DNA of 64,000 nt from Sideroxydans sp. (GTDB lineage Bacteria > Pseudomonadota > Gammaproteobacteria > Burkholderiales > Gallionellaceae). Numbering within the stretch: position 1 is the first letter of the stretch; each line of letters begins with the position of its first letter. Below, piece after piece: positions 38,907 to 48,974 of this stretch. Under the pieces are notes generated by a model. It did no database searches and was not told where the DNA came from. It worked only from the letters and a program-made list of their open reading frames with translations. A program made the position numbers and the translations under genes. The stretch is taken from contig JAGXGC010000005.1 of assembly GCA_024636935.1 (NCBI GenBank), positions 1-64,000 of the forward strand, given 5' to 3'.

Positions 38907-40805
38907 GTGAATAATCTGTTCAAGAGTGTCGGAATCTGGATGGTCGTCGCCATGGTGCTGATGACTGTCTTCAATCAGTTCAACGCGCGTCAGCAGCAGA
39001 CTGCGCATGTGCAACTGGATTATTCGCAATTCCTTGATGCGGTCCGTTCGGGCCAGATCGAGAAAGTCACTATCGAAGGTCGCACGCTTAAGGCGGTCAC
39101 GCCAGATGGTAAGCGCATCACCAGTTTTGCCCCCAGCGATATTTGGTTGGTATCCGACCTGTTGAAATATGGCGTGAAAGTGGAAGCCAAGCCGGACGAA
39201 GAGCAGGGCTTCTTCACTCAGGTGTTCATCTCTTGGTTCCCTATGCTGTTGTTGATCGGCGTATGGGTGTTCTTCATGCGCCAGATGCAGGGCGGCAAGG
39301 GGGGCGGCGCCTTCTCGTTCGGCAAGAGCAAAGCGCGCATGCTGGATGATTCCAAAGAGCGCGTGACTTTCGCCGATGTGGCGGGTTGTGATGAAGCAAA
39401 GGAAGAAGTCTCCGAACTGGTCGACTTTCTGCGTGACCCTGCCAAATTCCAAAACCTCGGCGGACGTATCCCGCGCGGCGTGCTGATGGTAGGTAGCCCT
39501 GGTACTGGTAAGACGCTGCTGGCCAAGGCCATCGCGGGCGAAGCAAAGGTGCCGTTCTTCTCCATCTCTGGTTCTGACTTCGTCGAGATGTTCGTCGGCG
39601 TTGGTGCAGCGCGCGTGCGTGACATGTTCGAGCAGGCCAAGAAACAAGCCCCTTGCATCATCTTCATCGACGAGATCGACGCGGTGGGCCGTCAACGTGG
39701 CGCAGGTTTGGGTGGTGGAAACGATGAACGCGAGCAGACATTGAATGCCTTGCTTGTGGAGATGGATGGTTTTGAAGGCACTTCCGGTGTGATCGTGATC
39801 GCCGCCACCAACCGCCCTGATGTGCTGGATGCGGCGTTGTTGCGTCCCGGTCGTTTCGACCGTCAGGTAGTGGTGCCGTTGCCGGACATCCGTGGCCGCG
39901 AGCAGATCCTGAAAGTGCACATGCGCAAGGTGCCTTGTGCAGAAGACGTGAAGGCAGACATCTTGGCGCGCGGTACGCCTGGTATGTCCGGTGCCGACTT
40001 GGCAAACTTGGTGAACGAGGCGGCCTTGTTCGCCGCGCGTCGCGGCAAACGTTTCGTCGAGATGGACGATTTCGAAGCTGCCAAGGACAAAATATTCATG
40101 GGCGCAGAACGCAAGTCCATGGTGATGCCGGAAGAGGAGCGTCGCAACACGGCTTATCACGAGTCCGGCCATGCACTGGTGGCGAAGTTGATGCCTAAGA
40201 CCGATCCGGTACACAAAGTCACCATCATTCCGCGAGGCCGTGCACTGGGTCTGACCATGCAGCTGCCGTCCGAAGATCGTTACAGCATGGACAAGATACG
40301 CATCTTGTCCACCATCGCCGTGTTGTTCGGCGGCCGTATTGCTGAAGAGATATTCATGAACCAGATGACCACCGGCGCTTCCAATGACTTCGAGCGTGCG
40401 ACTGATATGGCACGCAAGATGGTCACACAGTGGGGTATGTCTGATGCCTTGGGCACCATGGTGTATGGTGAGAACGAAGGAGAGGTGTTCCTCGGTCGTT
40501 CGGTGACCACGCACAAGAATATCTCCGAAGCCAGTATGCAGAAAGTCGATGCAGAGATTCGTCGTATCCTTGATGAACAATATGCGCTGGCGCGCAAGCT
40601 GATCGAAGAGAATCGCGACAAGATGGAAGCGATGACCAAAGCTTTGCTGGAATGGGAAACCATTGATGCAGATCAGATCAACGACATCATGGCCGGCAAT
40701 CCACCGCGTCCACCCAAGCCAGCAACGGTAACACCGCCAGCTGAGCCCCCCAAGGATGAGACACCGACTGCGCCGGCAACCGGCGAACCGGCTCAAGAAA
40801 CCTGA
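38907..40805 (+). CDS. ftsH: ATP-dependent zinc metalloprotease FtsH
   Basis: FtsH degrades misfolded membrane proteins and regulators at the inner membrane. The 632-residue protein has two helices (about 7-22 and 110-125) around a periplasmic domain, then an AAA module with Walker A GSPGTGKT (196-203; many homologues read GPPGTGKT) and second region of homology [12 protein letters not shown]. The zinc site is HESGH in the C-terminal protease domain. The tail is Pro/Thr/Glu-rich. The start is GTG with GAGGAG upstream. A terminator follows. Confidence 0.97.
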   Translation: MNNLFKSVGIWMVVAMVLMTVFNQFNARQQQTAHVQLDYSQFLDAVRSGQIEKVTIEGRTLKAVTPDGKRITSFAPSDIWLVSDLLKYGVKVEAKPDEEQGFFTQVFISWFPMLLLIGVWVFFMRQMQGGKGGGAFSFGKSKARMLDDSKERVTFADVAGCDEAKEEVSELVDFLRDPAKFQNLGGRIPRGVLMVGSPGTGKTLLAKAIAGEAKVPFFSISGSDFVEMFVGVGAARVRDMFEQAKKQAPCIIFIDEIDAVGRQRGAGLGGGNDEREQTLNALLVEMDGFEGTSGVIVIAATNRPDVLDAALLRPGRFDRQVVVPLPDIRGREQILKVHMRKVPCAEDVKADILARGTPGMSGADLANLVNEAALFAARRGKRFVEMDDFEAAKDKIFMGAERKSMVMPEEERRNTAYHESGHALVAKLMPKTDPVHKVTIIPRGRALGLTMQLPSEDRYSMDKIRILSTIAVLFGGRIAEEIFMNQMTTGASNDFERATDMARKMVTQWGMSDALGTMVYGENEGEVFLGRSVTTHKNISEASMQKVDAEIRRILDEQYALARKLIEENRDKMEAMTKALLEWETIDADQINDIMAGNPPRPPKPATVTPPAEPPKDETPTAPATGEPAQET

Positions 40806-40819
40806 ATGCAGTAACGGAG

Positions 40820-40847
40820 AGAGGCTTGGAGACAAGCCTCTTTTCCT
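40820..40847 (+). terminator. rho-independent terminator after ftsH
   Basis: AGAGGCTT and AAGCCTCT form an 8-bp stem (40820-40841, loop GGAGAC) followed by TTTTCCTT, 15 bp after the ftsH stop. It separates rlmE-ftsH from folP-glmM. Confidence 0.8.
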
Positions 40848-40865
40848 TATCTACTTATTATTCTG

Positions 40866-41690
40866 ATGCAACTTCTTTGCGGTTCATTCACTCTCGATCT
40901 GTCACTTCCGAAAGTGATGGGTATCGTCAATGTCACGCCTGATTCGTTTTCGGATGGCGGACGCTATATTTCATTCTCAAATGCTATTGACCATGCGTAT
41001 CAATTGATTGAAGACGGCGCAGATATGCTCGATATAGGCGGAGAATCCACGCGTCCCGGTGCAGCAGAAGTGAGTGAGCAGGAAGAGATGGATCGTGTGT
41101 TGCCTGTTATCGAAGGCTTGCACGGCATCAGCGTACCGATCTCTATCGATACATGGAAGCCTGCGGTGATGCGTGCCGGCATTAAAGCGGGTGCAAGCAT
41201 GGTGAATGATGTGAATGCCTTGCAAGCAGAGGGTGCGATACAGGCAGTATCTGCAACGGGCGTAGCTGTTTGCCTGATGCACAAGCAAGGCACGCCGCAG
41301 TCTATGCAGCAACAACCCGATTACGCTGATGTCGTTGCAGAGGTGGTGGAATTCTTGAAGAAGCAGATAGCTGTCGCAGAAGAGGCTGGTATCGAGCGCG
41401 GGCGCCTCGTCATCGATCCCGGTTTTGGTTTCGGCAAGACTCTGGCGCATAATCTGGCGCTTCTGCGCGAATTGGATTCGCTCTCGGTACTCGGTGTGCC
41501 GGTGCTGGCGGGTGTGTCGCGCAAATCCATGTTGGGGGCGATCACCGGTCGCGAGGTGAATGAGCGTCTGGCGGCAAGTGTGGCGGCAGCAATGCTCGCT
41601 GTGCAACGTGGTGCTGCCATCGTGCGTGTGCACGATGTGCGTGAGACAGTAGACGCTTTGAAGATTTTGAATGCAGTGAGCGAGGGTTGA
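40866..41690 (+). CDS. folP: dihydropteroate synthase
   Basis: FolP condenses p-aminobenzoate with hydroxymethyldihydropterin pyrophosphate in folate synthesis. The 274 residues form a TIM barrel with [15 protein letters not shown] (residues 19-33), [11 protein letters not shown] (57-67), and [11 protein letters not shown] near 187-197. The protein is complete. It sits one base before glmM, the conserved ftsH-folP-glmM neighbourhood, and is cotranscribed with glmM. Confidence 0.96.
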   Translation: MQLLCGSFTLDLSLPKVMGIVNVTPDSFSDGGRYISFSNAIDHAYQLIEDGADMLDIGGESTRPGAAEVSEQEEMDRVLPVIEGLHGISVPISIDTWKPAVMRAGIKAGASMVNDVNALQAEGAIQAVSATGVAVCLMHKQGTPQSMQQQPDYADVVAEVVEFLKKQIAVAEEAGIERGRLVIDPGFGFGKTLAHNLALLRELDSLSVLGVPVLAGVSRKSMLGAITGREVNERLAASVAAAMLAVQRGAAIVRVHDVRETVDALKILNAVSEG

Positions 41691-41691
41691 T

Positions 41692-43044
41692 ATGAGCAGG
41701 AAATATTTCGGAACCGATGGTGTGCGCGGCAAGGTGGGAGAACATCCTATTACGCCACAGTTCGTGATGCATCTGGGCTACGCAGCTGGGAAAGTGCTGG
41801 CAAAGGCAGAGCATTCGCCGGGGGAGCGCCCTGCCGTGCTGATTGGCAAGGACACGCGTATTTCCGGTTACATGCTGGAATCAGCGCTGGAGGCCGGTTT
41901 GATTGCTGCAGGAATCGATGTGTATCTGGCGGGCCCAGTACCTACACCTGCGGTCGCCTATCTGACGCGTGCCTTGCGTCTGCAAGCTGGGGTGGTCATA
42001 TCCGCTTCACACAACCCCTTTGAGGATAACGGCATCAAGTTCTTTTCGGGGAATGGCGCCAAGCTGCCTGACAATGTGGAACATGCTATCGAAGCGGCAC
42101 TAGACGAGCCGATGGAGACCAATGCTTCTGAAGCGCTGGGCAAGGCCAAGCGTATCGACGATGCAGTCGGACGCTATATCGAATTCTGCAAGAGTACCTT
42201 CCCCAATGAGATGAATCTGCGCGGCATGAAGATCGTAGTGGATTGTGCGCATGGTGCGACCTATCACATTGCTAGGCATGTATACCATGAGCTCGGCGCA
42301 GACGTGATCACGATTGGTGCCGAGCCGAATGGCAAGAATATCAACGACGGATACGGAGCCACCAAACCGCAGAACCTGCAAAAGGCAGTGGTCGAACACA
42401 AGGCAGATATCGGCATTGCGCTGGATGGTGATGGTGACCGTTTGGTGATGGTCGATGCAGCAGGCAAGTTATATGACGGCGACCAATTACTTTATGTGAT
42501 CGCAAGGCAGGAGCATGCGGAAGGCACTCTCAAAGGTGGTGTGGTCGGTACGCTGATGACCAATCTTGCTTTCGAGCATGCCATGCAGCATCTGGGTATT
42601 CCCTTCATGCGAGCCAAGGTGGGTGACCGCTATGTGATGGAGTTGCTACAACAGCAGAATTGGAAGCTAGGTGGTGAGAACTCTGGGCATATCATCTGTC
42701 TGGACAAACACAGCACGGGCGACGGCATTGTGTCAGCATTGCAGGTATTGCACGCACTGCGCATGAAGAAGCAGTCACTGGCCGAAGCTGCTGGTGATCT
42801 GCACATGTATCCGCAAGTTTTGATCAACGTGAAGATGGCGAAGAAAGAAGACCTCTCGAATCATCCCAATGTGAAACATGCCGTGGAGACCGCCGAGGTC
42901 ATGCTGGCTGGCAAGGGGCGCGTACTGCTGCGTCCGTCGGGTACAGAGCCTTTGCTACGCGTGATGGTGGAAGGGGAGGACGGAGCTAAAGTGCAGTTGT
43001 GTGCAGAGAAGATCGCTGAGGCGGTGAGGGCTGCTGCGGCCTGA
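41692..43044 (+). CDS. glmM: phosphoglucosamine mutase
   Basis: GlmM interconverts glucosamine-6- and -1-phosphate on the route to UDP-GlcNAc for peptidoglycan and LPS. The 450 residues begin with [16 protein letters not shown]. The catalytic phosphoserine lies in [12 protein letters not shown] (Ser106), the metal loop DGDGDR near 243-248, and the phosphate-binding [12 protein letters not shown] near the C-terminus. It is followed by a hairpin shared with the pst operon. Confidence 0.97.
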   Translation: MSRKYFGTDGVRGKVGEHPITPQFVMHLGYAAGKVLAKAEHSPGERPAVLIGKDTRISGYMLESALEAGLIAAGIDVYLAGPVPTPAVAYLTRALRLQAGVVISASHNPFEDNGIKFFSGNGAKLPDNVEHAIEAALDEPMETNASEALGKAKRIDDAVGRYIEFCKSTFPNEMNLRGMKIVVDCAHGATYHIARHVYHELGADVITIGAEPNGKNINDGYGATKPQNLQKAVVEHKADIGIALDGDGDRLVMVDAAGKLYDGDQLLYVIARQEHAEGTLKGGVVGTLMTNLAFEHAMQHLGIPFMRAKVGDRYVMELLQQQNWKLGGENSGHIICLDKHSTGDGIVSALQVLHALRMKKQSLAEAAGDLHMYPQVLINVKMAKKEDLSNHPNVKHAVETAEVMLAGKGRVLLRPSGTEPLLRVMVEGEDGAKVQLCAEKIAEAVRAAAA

Positions 43045-43065
43045 GCTTGAATCTGAGTGCCAATG

Positions 43066-43096
43066 AAAAACGCCGAGCATCGCTCGGCGTTTTTCA
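43066..43096. terminator. bidirectional terminator between glmM and pstB
   Basis: ACGCCGAG and CTCGGCGT form a stem around CATCG, with AAAAA before and TTTTT after (43066-43095). It therefore reads as a terminator on both strands, ending glmM and, on the minus strand, the pst operon. Confidence 0.88.
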
Positions 43097-43114
43097 TTGT
43101 TGGGTTCGGAGTGC

Positions 43115-43141
43115 TTAGCCGAAACGGCCAGTAATATAGTG
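43115..43141 (-). repeat. second, downstream copy of the pstB 3' end
   Basis: Read on the minus strand, these bases encode H-YITGRFG followed by TAA, identical in residues 2-8 to the real pstB end at 43216-43190 but with changed third positions in most codons (TAT/TAC, ATT/ATC, ACT/ACC, GGC/GGA, CGT/CGA, GGC/GGT). It is exactly 75 bp downstream and in the same frame as pstB. It looks like the tail of a lost or recombined pstB copy. Confidence 0.7.
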
Positions 43142-43177
43142 GCGTCGACTAACCTGAAGGTAAATCTGCGCCGTTAC

Positions 43178-43212
43178 ATCACTGGGCGATTAACCGAATC
43201 GTCCGGTGATGT
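43178..43212 (-). repeat. hairpin spanning the pstB stop codon
   Basis: On the minus strand TTACATCAC pairs with GTGATGTAA and the interior CGATT with AATCG, giving a long interrupted stem; the TAA stop of pstB sits at the loop side. No T-run follows directly, so it is more likely a stability or processing element than the main terminator. Confidence 0.45.
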
Positions 43213-43963
43213 AATCTTCAGTCTCTTTGCGCTTCGGATTGGTGAACACGGTGCTGGTGTCGCCGAATTCGATCAGGTCGCCCAGGTACATGTAGGCGGT
43301 GAAGTCGGAGATGCGGGCGGCCTGTTGCATGTTGTGGGTCACGATGACGATGGTGAAGTCTTTCTTTAGTTCGTCGATCAGCTTCTCGATGTGAGCCGTG
43401 GAGATTGGGTCGAGTGCGGAGGTCGGCTCGTCCAGCAGCAGCACTTGTGGTTTGACGGCGATGGCGCGGGCGATGCACAGACGTTGCTGCTGACCGCCGG
43501 ATAGGCTGGTGCCGCTCTGCTTCAACTTGTCGCTGACTTCGCCCCAAAGTGCCGCTTTCTTCAGTGCCCATTCCACGCGCTCATCCATCTCGTTGCGACT
43601 CAGGTTCTCATACAGTTTTACGCCGAAGGCGATGTTGTCGTATATCGACATCGGAAACGGAGTCGGCTTCTGGAACACCATGCCGACCTTGGCGCGCAAC
43701 ATGTTGAGATCCTGCTTTGGATCCAGTACGTTATTACCATCGAGCATGATCTGTCCGGTGGCTTTTTGTTTCGGGTATAGCTGGTACATGCGGTTGAAGG
43801 TGCGAAGCAGTGTCGATTTTCCGCAACCAGACGGGCCGATGAAGGCAGTCACCATCTTTTCGGCGATGTCTAGGTTGATATCTTTGAGCGCGCGGTAGTT
43901 GCCGTAGAAGAAGTTTAGGTCTCTTACGATGACCTTGGGAGTGGTGGCTATTTCAGCTTTCAT
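43190..43963 (-). CDS. pstB: phosphate ABC transporter ATP-binding protein
   Basis: PstB powers high-affinity phosphate import. The 257-residue ATPase has Walker [10 protein letters not shown] (about 43-51), signature LSGGQQQRL (about 154-162) and Walker [13 protein letters not shown] (about 174-185), and ends EDYITGRFG like most PstB proteins. It is the last pst gene; no phoU follows. Its last codons are repeated in frame 75 bp downstream. Confidence 0.97.
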   Translation of the reverse strand: MKAEIATTPKVIVRDLNFFYGNYRALKDINLDIAEKMVTAFIGPSGCGKSTLLRTFNRMYQLYPKQKATGQIMLDGNNVLDPKQDLNMLRAKVGMVFQKPTPFPMSIYDNIAFGVKLYENLSRNEMDERVEWALKKAALWGEVSDKLKQSGTSLSGGQQQRLCIARAIAVKPQVLLLDEPTSALDPISTAHIEKLIDELKKDFTIVIVTHNMQQAARISDFTAYMYLGDLIEFGDTSTVFTNPKRKETEDYITGRFG

Positions 43964-43981
43964 GAGTAGTGATTCCCGATA

Positions 43982-44827
43982 TCAATGTGTGGTTGCACTC
44001 TGGCGGAACAGGATGCGCGCAAGAATGTTAAGTGTGAGTACGCTCATGGTGATCAGCAGTGCGCCAGCCCAAGCGAGGTGTTGCCAGTCTTCATAGGGGC
44101 TCATGGCGAACTGGAAGATCACGACCGGCAAGTTGGCCAGCGGGCTGTTCATGTCTGAACTCCAGAACTGGTTGTTCAGTGCGGTGAATAGCAGTGGCGC
44201 AGTCTCACCACTGATGCGGGCGATGGCCAGCATCACGCCGGTGATGATGCCAGCGCGCGCAGCGCGCAGGGTGACGAAGCTGACGATCTTCCATTGCGGT
44301 GCGCCTAGGGCGGATGCTGCCTCGCGCAAGGTGTTGGGAATCAGGCGCAGCATGTTCTCCGTGGTGCGGATCACGATGGGGATCACGATGATCGCAAGAG
44401 CCAAAGCGCCCGCCCAGCCGGAGAAATGTCTGACATGCACCACATAGACTTCATATACGAACAGGCCGATCACGATGGAGGGTGCAGACAGCAGGATGTC
44501 ATTGATGAAGCGTGTGACAGGTGCCAGCCAGCCGCGCTGGCCGAATTCCGCCAGATAAGTGCCTGCAAGGATGCCGATGGGCGTGCCGATCAGCGTGCCC
44601 AGCAGGCTCATCATCAGCGTACCGGCGATCGCATTCAGCAGACCGCCCGTACTCCCGGGCGGCGGTGTCATTTGGGTGAATACAGCTGGAACCAAAGCGG
44701 GCAAGCCATGCGTGAGCAGGGTAAGCAATATCCAGCATAGCCAGAACAGGCCAAAGGCCATGGCTAGGATAGAGACAAGCAGTCCGACTGCGTTGATGAT
44801 GCGGCGGCGGGTATAGAGTGTCAGCAT
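43982..44827 (-). CDS. pstA: phosphate ABC transporter permease PstA
   Basis: PstA is one of the two inner-membrane channel subunits of the phosphate importer. The 281-residue protein has six helices and the permease EAA-like loop [22 protein letters not shown] (quoted in part) near 187-205, which contacts PstB. It begins four bases after pstC and ends 18 bases before pstB, so the three are one transcript. Confidence 0.95.
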   Translation of the reverse strand: MLTLYTRRRIINAVGLLVSILAMAFGLFWLCWILLTLLTHGLPALVPAVFTQMTPPPGSTGGLLNAIAGTLMMSLLGTLIGTPIGILAGTYLAEFGQRGWLAPVTRFINDILLSAPSIVIGLFVYEVYVVHVRHFSGWAGALALAIIVIPIVIRTTENMLRLIPNTLREAASALGAPQWKIVSFVTLRAARAGIITGVMLAIARISGETAPLLFTALNNQFWSSDMNSPLANLPVVIFQFAMSPYEDWQHLAWAGALLITMSVLTLNILARILFRQSATTH

Positions 44828-44831
44828 GATT

Positions 44832-45797
44832 TTATGTTACTTGGCCTTCGCGCTGGCCAAGCTTGTGCAGCAGCAGGCGCGCGAATGACAGAACAACGAA
44901 TGTGATGAAGAAAAGGATCAAACCGAGCTCGATCAGCGAGGCGGTATACAGCTCGCCGACAGCTTCGGTGAATTCATTCGCCAGCGCCGAGGAGATACTG
45001 TTGCCCGGCATCAGTAGGGATTTGCTCAGTTCATGCGCATTGCCGATAACGAAGGTGACGGCCATGGTCTCGCCCAGTGCGCGACCCAGTCCCAACATGA
45101 TGCCGCCGACCACGCCGATGCGGGTGTACGGCAGCACGACCTTCATCACCACTTCCCAAGTCGTGGCACCGACGCCGTATGCGGACTCCTTCAGCATCGG
45201 CGGGACGACTTCAAACACGTCGCGCATGACCGAGGCGATGAACGGGATCACCATGATGGCGAGGATGATGCCTGCAGTCAGGATGCCTATACCCATGGGC
45301 GGGCCGGAGAAGAAGGGGCCGAGAACAGGTAGGACGCCGATATTGTCATTTATCCAAGGTTCAACATGATCTGCAAACAATGGGGCGAATACGAATAAGC
45401 CCCACATGCCATAAATGATGCTGGGAATACCCGCCAGCAACTCAATGGCGATACCGAGCGGTCGGCGCAATACGGCAGGCGACAGCTCGGTCAGGAATAT
45501 GGCGATACCGAAGCTGACAGGAATAGCGATCAGCAGAGCGATACCGGATGTAACAAGTGTGCCAACGATAGGTACCAGTGCGCCGTATTCATCGGTGACG
45601 GGATTCCATTCAGGATTGACGAGAAAATTAAAACCGAACGCCTCGATAGCAGGCATGCTGCCTATCACCAGTGAGGTGATGATTGCGAGCAACAACGCCA
45701 GTACACCAAATGCCGAAAGTCGAGTCAGGCCGCGGAACATCATGTCCAGCCATACCTGTTGCTTGAGCCGGGCTTGGTTAAGGAACGTCGATTTCAT
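44832..45797 (-). CDS. pstC: phosphate ABC transporter permease PstC
   Basis: PstC pairs with PstA to form the phosphate channel. The 321-residue protein has six main helices, the family segment [20 protein letters not shown] near the N-terminus, and an EAA loop [20 protein letters not shown] around 205-224. The periplasmic loop after the first helix ([20 protein letters not shown]) is typical. It lies 88 bp downstream of pstS, with a hairpin in between. Confidence 0.96.
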   Translation of the reverse strand: MKSTFLNQARLKQQVWLDMMFRGLTRLSAFGVLALLLAIITSLVIGSMPAIEAFGFNFLVNPEWNPVTDEYGALVPIVGTLVTSGIALLIAIPVSFGIAIFLTELSPAVLRRPLGIAIELLAGIPSIIYGMWGLFVFAPLFADHVEPWINDNIGVLPVLGPFFSGPPMGIGILTAGIILAIMVIPFIASVMRDVFEVVPPMLKESAYGVGATTWEVVMKVVLPYTRIGVVGGIMLGLGRALGETMAVTFVIGNAHELSKSLLMPGNSISSALANEFTEAVGELYTASLIELGLILFFITFVVLSFARLLLHKLGQREGQVT

Positions 45798-45823
45798 TTT
45801 TGTAGTAGGTCTTTAGTGAAATT

Positions 45824-45846
45824 GGGGGGCTTGGTGCCCCCCGAAT
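45824..45846 (-). terminator. intra-operon hairpin between pstS and pstC
   Basis: GGGGGGC and GCCCCCC pair around a 5-base loop (45824-45842); on the minus strand the next bases are CAATTTCAC, so only a weak T-run follows. A partial terminator or mRNA-protecting stem here would give more binding protein than permease, as is usual for ABC importers. Confidence 0.65.
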
Positions 45847-45885
45847 TATAACTTGAGCACGCCGTTCAGCGCACCCAAGCTTAGC

Positions 45886-46932
45886 TTAGTTCCAGAGTGC
45901 TTTGCCGTGGCTGTCTTTAACTTGCTCTTTCCAAGTCTTGCGGATCATGTCGGTGACGTTGTTCGGCAACGGCACGTAGTCCAGATCGGCAGCCAGCTTG
46001 TCGCCGTTGGCGTAAGCCCAGTCGAAGAATTTCAGCACTTCAGCGCCGACAGCGGCATTGTCCTGATTCTTGTAAATCAGGATGAAGGTCGCGCCAACGA
46101 TAGGCCAGCTTTCTGCACCTGGTTCATTGACCAGGATCTCCGCGAAGCCTTCAGAAGCTTTCCACTTGGCATTGCCAGCAGCAGCCTTGAAGCTTTCGGC
46201 AGTCGGGGATACGAAGCGACCATCGCGGTTCTGCAATTGAGCGTAAGTCATCTTGTTTTGCAGTGCGTAGGCATATTCAACATAGCCGATAGCGCCCTTG
46301 ATGCGCTGAACATAAGAAGCAACACCTTCGTTGCCCTTGCCGCCAGTACCTGCAGGCCATTTCACAGCCTTGCCAGCACCGACTTCACGCATCCATTCTG
46401 TGCTGACCGCAGCCAGATAAGAGGTGAAGATGTGGGTGGTGCCGGAGCCGTCAGCGCGATGCACCACGGTGATAGCTTGGTCTGGCAGATTCAGGTCCTT
46501 GTTCTCCGCAGCGATCTTGGCATCGTTCCACTTGGTGATCTTGCCCATGAAGATGGCGACCAATGTGTCGCTGGAAAGCTTCAATTGACCAGCAGCTATA
46601 CCTTGAACGTTGAGCACAGGTACCACGCCACCGATCACGGTCGGGAATTGAGTCATGCCCAGCATGCCCAGTTCGTTGGCATTCAAGGGGGCGTCAGTGG
46701 CGCCGAAGTCAACAGTCTTGGCTTTGATCTGCTTGATGCCGCCACCGGAACCGATGGACTGATAGTTCATGCCAATACCAGTTTTGTTCTTGTAGGCTTC
46801 AGCCCACTTGGCGTAGACAGGGTAAGGGAAAGTCGCGCCGGCACCAGTGATGTCGGCGGCGTGTGCCATGGTGGCACCCAGCAGGGTCAGGGACAGGCCG
46901 AGCCCGCTCAAGATTCGATTCAGTTTGCTCAT
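45886..46932 (-). CDS. pstS: periplasmic phosphate-binding protein PstS
   Basis: PstS captures phosphate for the PstCAB importer. From the ATG at 46932 it is 348 residues with a signal peptide ending TMAHA-A (about residue 25). The mature start DITGAGATFPYPVYAKWAEAY and the SIGSGGGIKQI, DFGATDAPL and RADGSGTTHIF segments are the phosphate-binding loops. AGAACCCTGATA precedes the start. It is the first gene of the pst operon, behind a Pho-box-like sequence. Confidence 0.97.
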   Translation of the reverse strand: MSKLNRILSGLGLSLTLLGATMAHAADITGAGATFPYPVYAKWAEAYKNKTGIGMNYQSIGSGGGIKQIKAKTVDFGATDAPLNANELGMLGMTQFPTVIGGVVPVLNVQGIAAGQLKLSSDTLVAIFMGKITKWNDAKIAAENKDLNLPDQAITVVHRADGSGTTHIFTSYLAAVSTEWMREVGAGKAVKWPAGTGGKGNEGVASYVQRIKGAIGYVEYAYALQNKMTYAQLQNRDGRFVSPTAESFKAAAGNAKWKASEGFAEILVNEPGAESWPIVGATFILIYKNQDNAAVGAEVLKFFDWAYANGDKLAADLDYVPLPNNVTDMIRKTWKEQVKDSHGKALWN

Positions 46933-46987
46933 TATCAGGGTTCTCCGAAGGATTGGTCGTTGTGCTCGACTTGTGTCAGCGGGATGC

Positions 46988-47023
46988 ATCCTATGGGTGA
47001 ATTGTTACACGATTATTACACAG
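46988..47023 (-). promoter_or_regulatory. Pho box and -10 of pstS
   Basis: On the minus strand CTGTGTAATAATCGTGTAACAAT (47023-47001, given here as the combined site) contains GTGTAA twice with an 11-bp period, the spacing of PhoB direct repeats. A TAGGAT (46993-46988) lies a few bases further on as a possible -10, and no good -35 is present, as expected for a PhoB-activated promoter. Confidence 0.65.
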
Positions 47024-47146
47024 GCCGTTCTGGTTTGGCGCGAGCAGGGTATATATAAGGCGCACGAATGCTCATATTTCGTAGATTGACCGAAGTTCGT
47101 TTCGCCGTTACTATCGCCGACCTTAAAACGTCGGAAGAATAATCTG

Positions 47147-47902
47147 ATGCGACGCAAATTAGTGGTTGGAAACTGGAAGATGCACGGTGATCTGGCGGGC
47201 AACAAGGCCTTGCTGGAGGGCGTGTTGGCTGGCGTAAAAGATCTTATCGCTGCGGATTATGGTGTGTGCGTGCCTTACCCGTACATGGCTCAGGCGCAGT
47301 CGATGCTGCAAGGAAGCAATGTGGCTTGGGGGGCTCAAAATCTGAGTCAGCACGAAAAGGGTGCATTTACTGGGGCGGTGGCGCCGGGAATGTTGGTCGA
47401 TTTTGGCTGCCGTTACGTCATCATTGGTCATAGCGAACGCCGCGCACTGTTTCACGAGAGCAACGATATAGCAGCCGCTAAGTTCGATACGGCGATCAAA
47501 TTTGGTCTGACACCTATCTTTTGTGTGGGTGAGACTCTGGAAGAGCGTGAGAGTGGCGTAACAGAGCAGATAGTGGGGCGTCAGCTTGAAGTGGTGCTGA
47601 ATCATGTCGGTGCGCAGGCGCTGGCCAAGTCGGTCATCGCATATGAGCCCGTGTGGGCGATCGGTACCGGTAAGACGGCAACTCCTGAGCAAGCTCAGGC
47701 AGTGCATGCTTTTATCCGTCAGCGCGTGGCGCAACTGGATAGCAATGTGGCGCAAGGTCTGCGTATTTTGTACGGCGGCAGCATGAAGCCGGGCAATGCA
47801 GCTGAATTGATGGGTATGGTGGATATCGATGGTGGTCTGATCGGTGGCGCGGCCCTAGTGGCGGAAGATTTCGTGGCGATCTGTAGCGCTGCGCAACAAT
47901 AA
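47147..47902 (+). CDS. tpiA: triosephosphate isomerase
   Basis: TpiA interconverts dihydroxyacetone phosphate and glyceraldehyde-3-phosphate. The 251 residues include NWKMHG (Lys near 11), the catalytic His in IIGHSERR (about 95-102), the catalytic Glu in AYEPVWAIGTG (about 164-174) and the phosphate-binding YGGSMKP. It is divergent from pstS and 21 bp upstream of secG, the common tpiA-secG order. Confidence 0.97.
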   Translation: MRRKLVVGNWKMHGDLAGNKALLEGVLAGVKDLIAADYGVCVPYPYMAQAQSMLQGSNVAWGAQNLSQHEKGAFTGAVAPGMLVDFGCRYVIIGHSERRALFHESNDIAAAKFDTAIKFGLTPIFCVGETLEERESGVTEQIVGRQLEVVLNHVGAQALAKSVIAYEPVWAIGTGKTATPEQAQAVHAFIRQRVAQLDSNVAQGLRILYGGSMKPGNAAELMGMVDIDGGLIGGAALVAEDFVAICSAAQQ

Positions 47903-47923
47903 ATATAGAAGCTGGAGTCGATT

Positions 47924-48262
47924 GTGGAAACATTGGTTTGGGTAGTGCATGTGATAGTTGCGGTGGTGTTGATTGGCCTGGTGCTGATTCAGCACGGCAA
48001 GGGCGCGGACATGGGCGCTGCTTTTGGCACCGGTTCTGCGGGCAGTTTGTTTGGCTCCAGCGGCTCTGCAAATTTCCTGAGCCGTAGTACTGCGGTTGCT
48101 GCCACCATCTTCTTCATCACCAGTCTGACGCTGACATCTATGTATGCTCAGCCTGCCAAGCAGACGGGTGTGATGGATCGTGTTGATGTGGACAAGCTGC
48201 AGATCGAAGCGCCGGTCCCGGCAGGTGCGCCAGACTCGAAAGCAAAGGAAATACCGCGATAA
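47924..48262 (+). CDS. secG: preprotein translocase subunit SecG
   Basis: SecG is a small two-helix component of the SecYEG export channel. The 112-residue protein has helices at about 2-22 and 51-70 with the conserved loop [17 protein letters not shown] and SLFGSSGS between them. The start is GTG with GGAG nine bases upstream. The polar C-terminal tail is rich in Pro and charged residues. tRNA-Leu follows 12 bp after the stop. Confidence 0.94.
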   Translation: METLVWVVHVIVAVVLIGLVLIQHGKGADMGAAFGTGSAGSLFGSSGSANFLSRSTAVAATIFFITSLTLTSMYAQPAKQTGVMDRVDVDKLQIEAPVPAGAPDSKAKEIPR

Positions 48263-48274
48263 ATTAGGTAGTAT

Positions 48275-48361
48275 GCGGAGTTGGCGGAATTGGTAGACGC
48301 GCAGCCTTGAGGTGGCTGTGTCCGAAAGGACGTGTGGGTTCGAGTCCCATGCCCCGCACCA
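48275..48361 (+). tRNA. tRNA-Leu (anticodon GAG)
   Basis: The 87-base gene folds as a class II tRNA. It has D-arm GCG/CGC, anticodon stem CAGCC/GGCTG with loop TTGAGGT (anticodon 48309-48311), long variable arm GTCC-GAAA-GGAC, T-loop TTCGAGT and an encoded CCA. The acceptor stem GCGGAGT/GCCCCGC has an A5-C68 mismatch and a U7-G66 wobble, which is unusual. It lies between secG and nuoA. Confidence 0.93.
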
Positions 48362-48476
48362 GATTAAAATAAAAAAAGAAGAGCCCAGCTGATATGGCAA
48401 AGGGTCTAATAAAAAAACTAGAGCATTGCTTTGCACTCCGCTATATTGCGGGTTCACAGAGGGAGGGGACTTAAGC

Positions 48477-48833
48477 ATGTTGGAAAATTACTTTCCGGTA
48501 CTGTTGTTCATCGGCATCGCTTTGGTAATGGGTATCGCACCCTTGGTTCTAGGCATCCTTACCGGGCCAAATCGTCCTGACGAAAAAAAACTATCACCGT
48601 ACGAATGCGGTTTTGAAGCATTCGAAGACGCTCGCATGAAATTCGATGTGCGCTTCTATCTTGTCGCTATCCTTTTCATCTTGTTCGATCTTGAGATCGC
48701 ATTCCTGTTTCCATGGGCGATCGTTCTGAAAGAGATCGGTACCTTCGGTTTCGTTTCCATGATGGTTTTTCTGGCCATTCTAGTGGTTGGCTTTATCTAT
48801 GAATGGATGAAGGGCGCACTGGAGTGGGAATGA
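48477..48833 (+). CDS. nuoA: NADH-quinone oxidoreductase subunit A
   Basis: NuoA is a three-helix membrane subunit at the junction of the arms of respiratory complex I. From the ATG at 48477 (GGGAGGGG upstream) it has 118 residues. It includes the conserved loop [19 protein letters not shown] near 38-56 and [22 protein letters not shown]. It opens the 14-gene nuo operon; a TATATT at 48442-48447 may be a -10 box but has no convincing -35. Confidence 0.95.
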   Translation: MLENYFPVLLFIGIALVMGIAPLVLGILTGPNRPDEKKLSPYECGFEAFEDARMKFDVRFYLVAILFILFDLEIAFLFPWAIVLKEIGTFGFVSMMVFLAILVVGFIYEWMKGALEWE

Positions 48834-48837
48834 CGGC

Positions 48838-48867
48838 ACAGGTGTGGATGGAGTCGTCCACGCCTGT
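48838..48867 (+). repeat. hairpin in the nuoA-nuoB spacer
   Basis: ACAGGTGTGGA pairs with TCCACGCCTGT (11 bp, one wobble; loop of 8). It lies five bases after the nuoA stop in a 141-bp spacer that is far longer than any other gap in the operon. There is no T-run. The rest of the spacer shows no gene. Confidence 0.6.
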
Positions 48868-48974
48868 TGCCATTCGATTGGGTTAGTAAGGTCGCGCTAC
48901 GCCAGCGAGAGTATCTAAAACATGAATGTGCGACCGCCGTAAGGCGTTGTCGTGCACGATGAAGAGGGGAGCAT

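Noticed and set aside
38823-40835. A 670-codon open frame antisense to ftsH
   Set aside because: It is His/Arg-rich with no family resemblance and exactly shadows ftsH, which has all FtsH motifs. Codon bias of the real gene keeps the opposite frame open.
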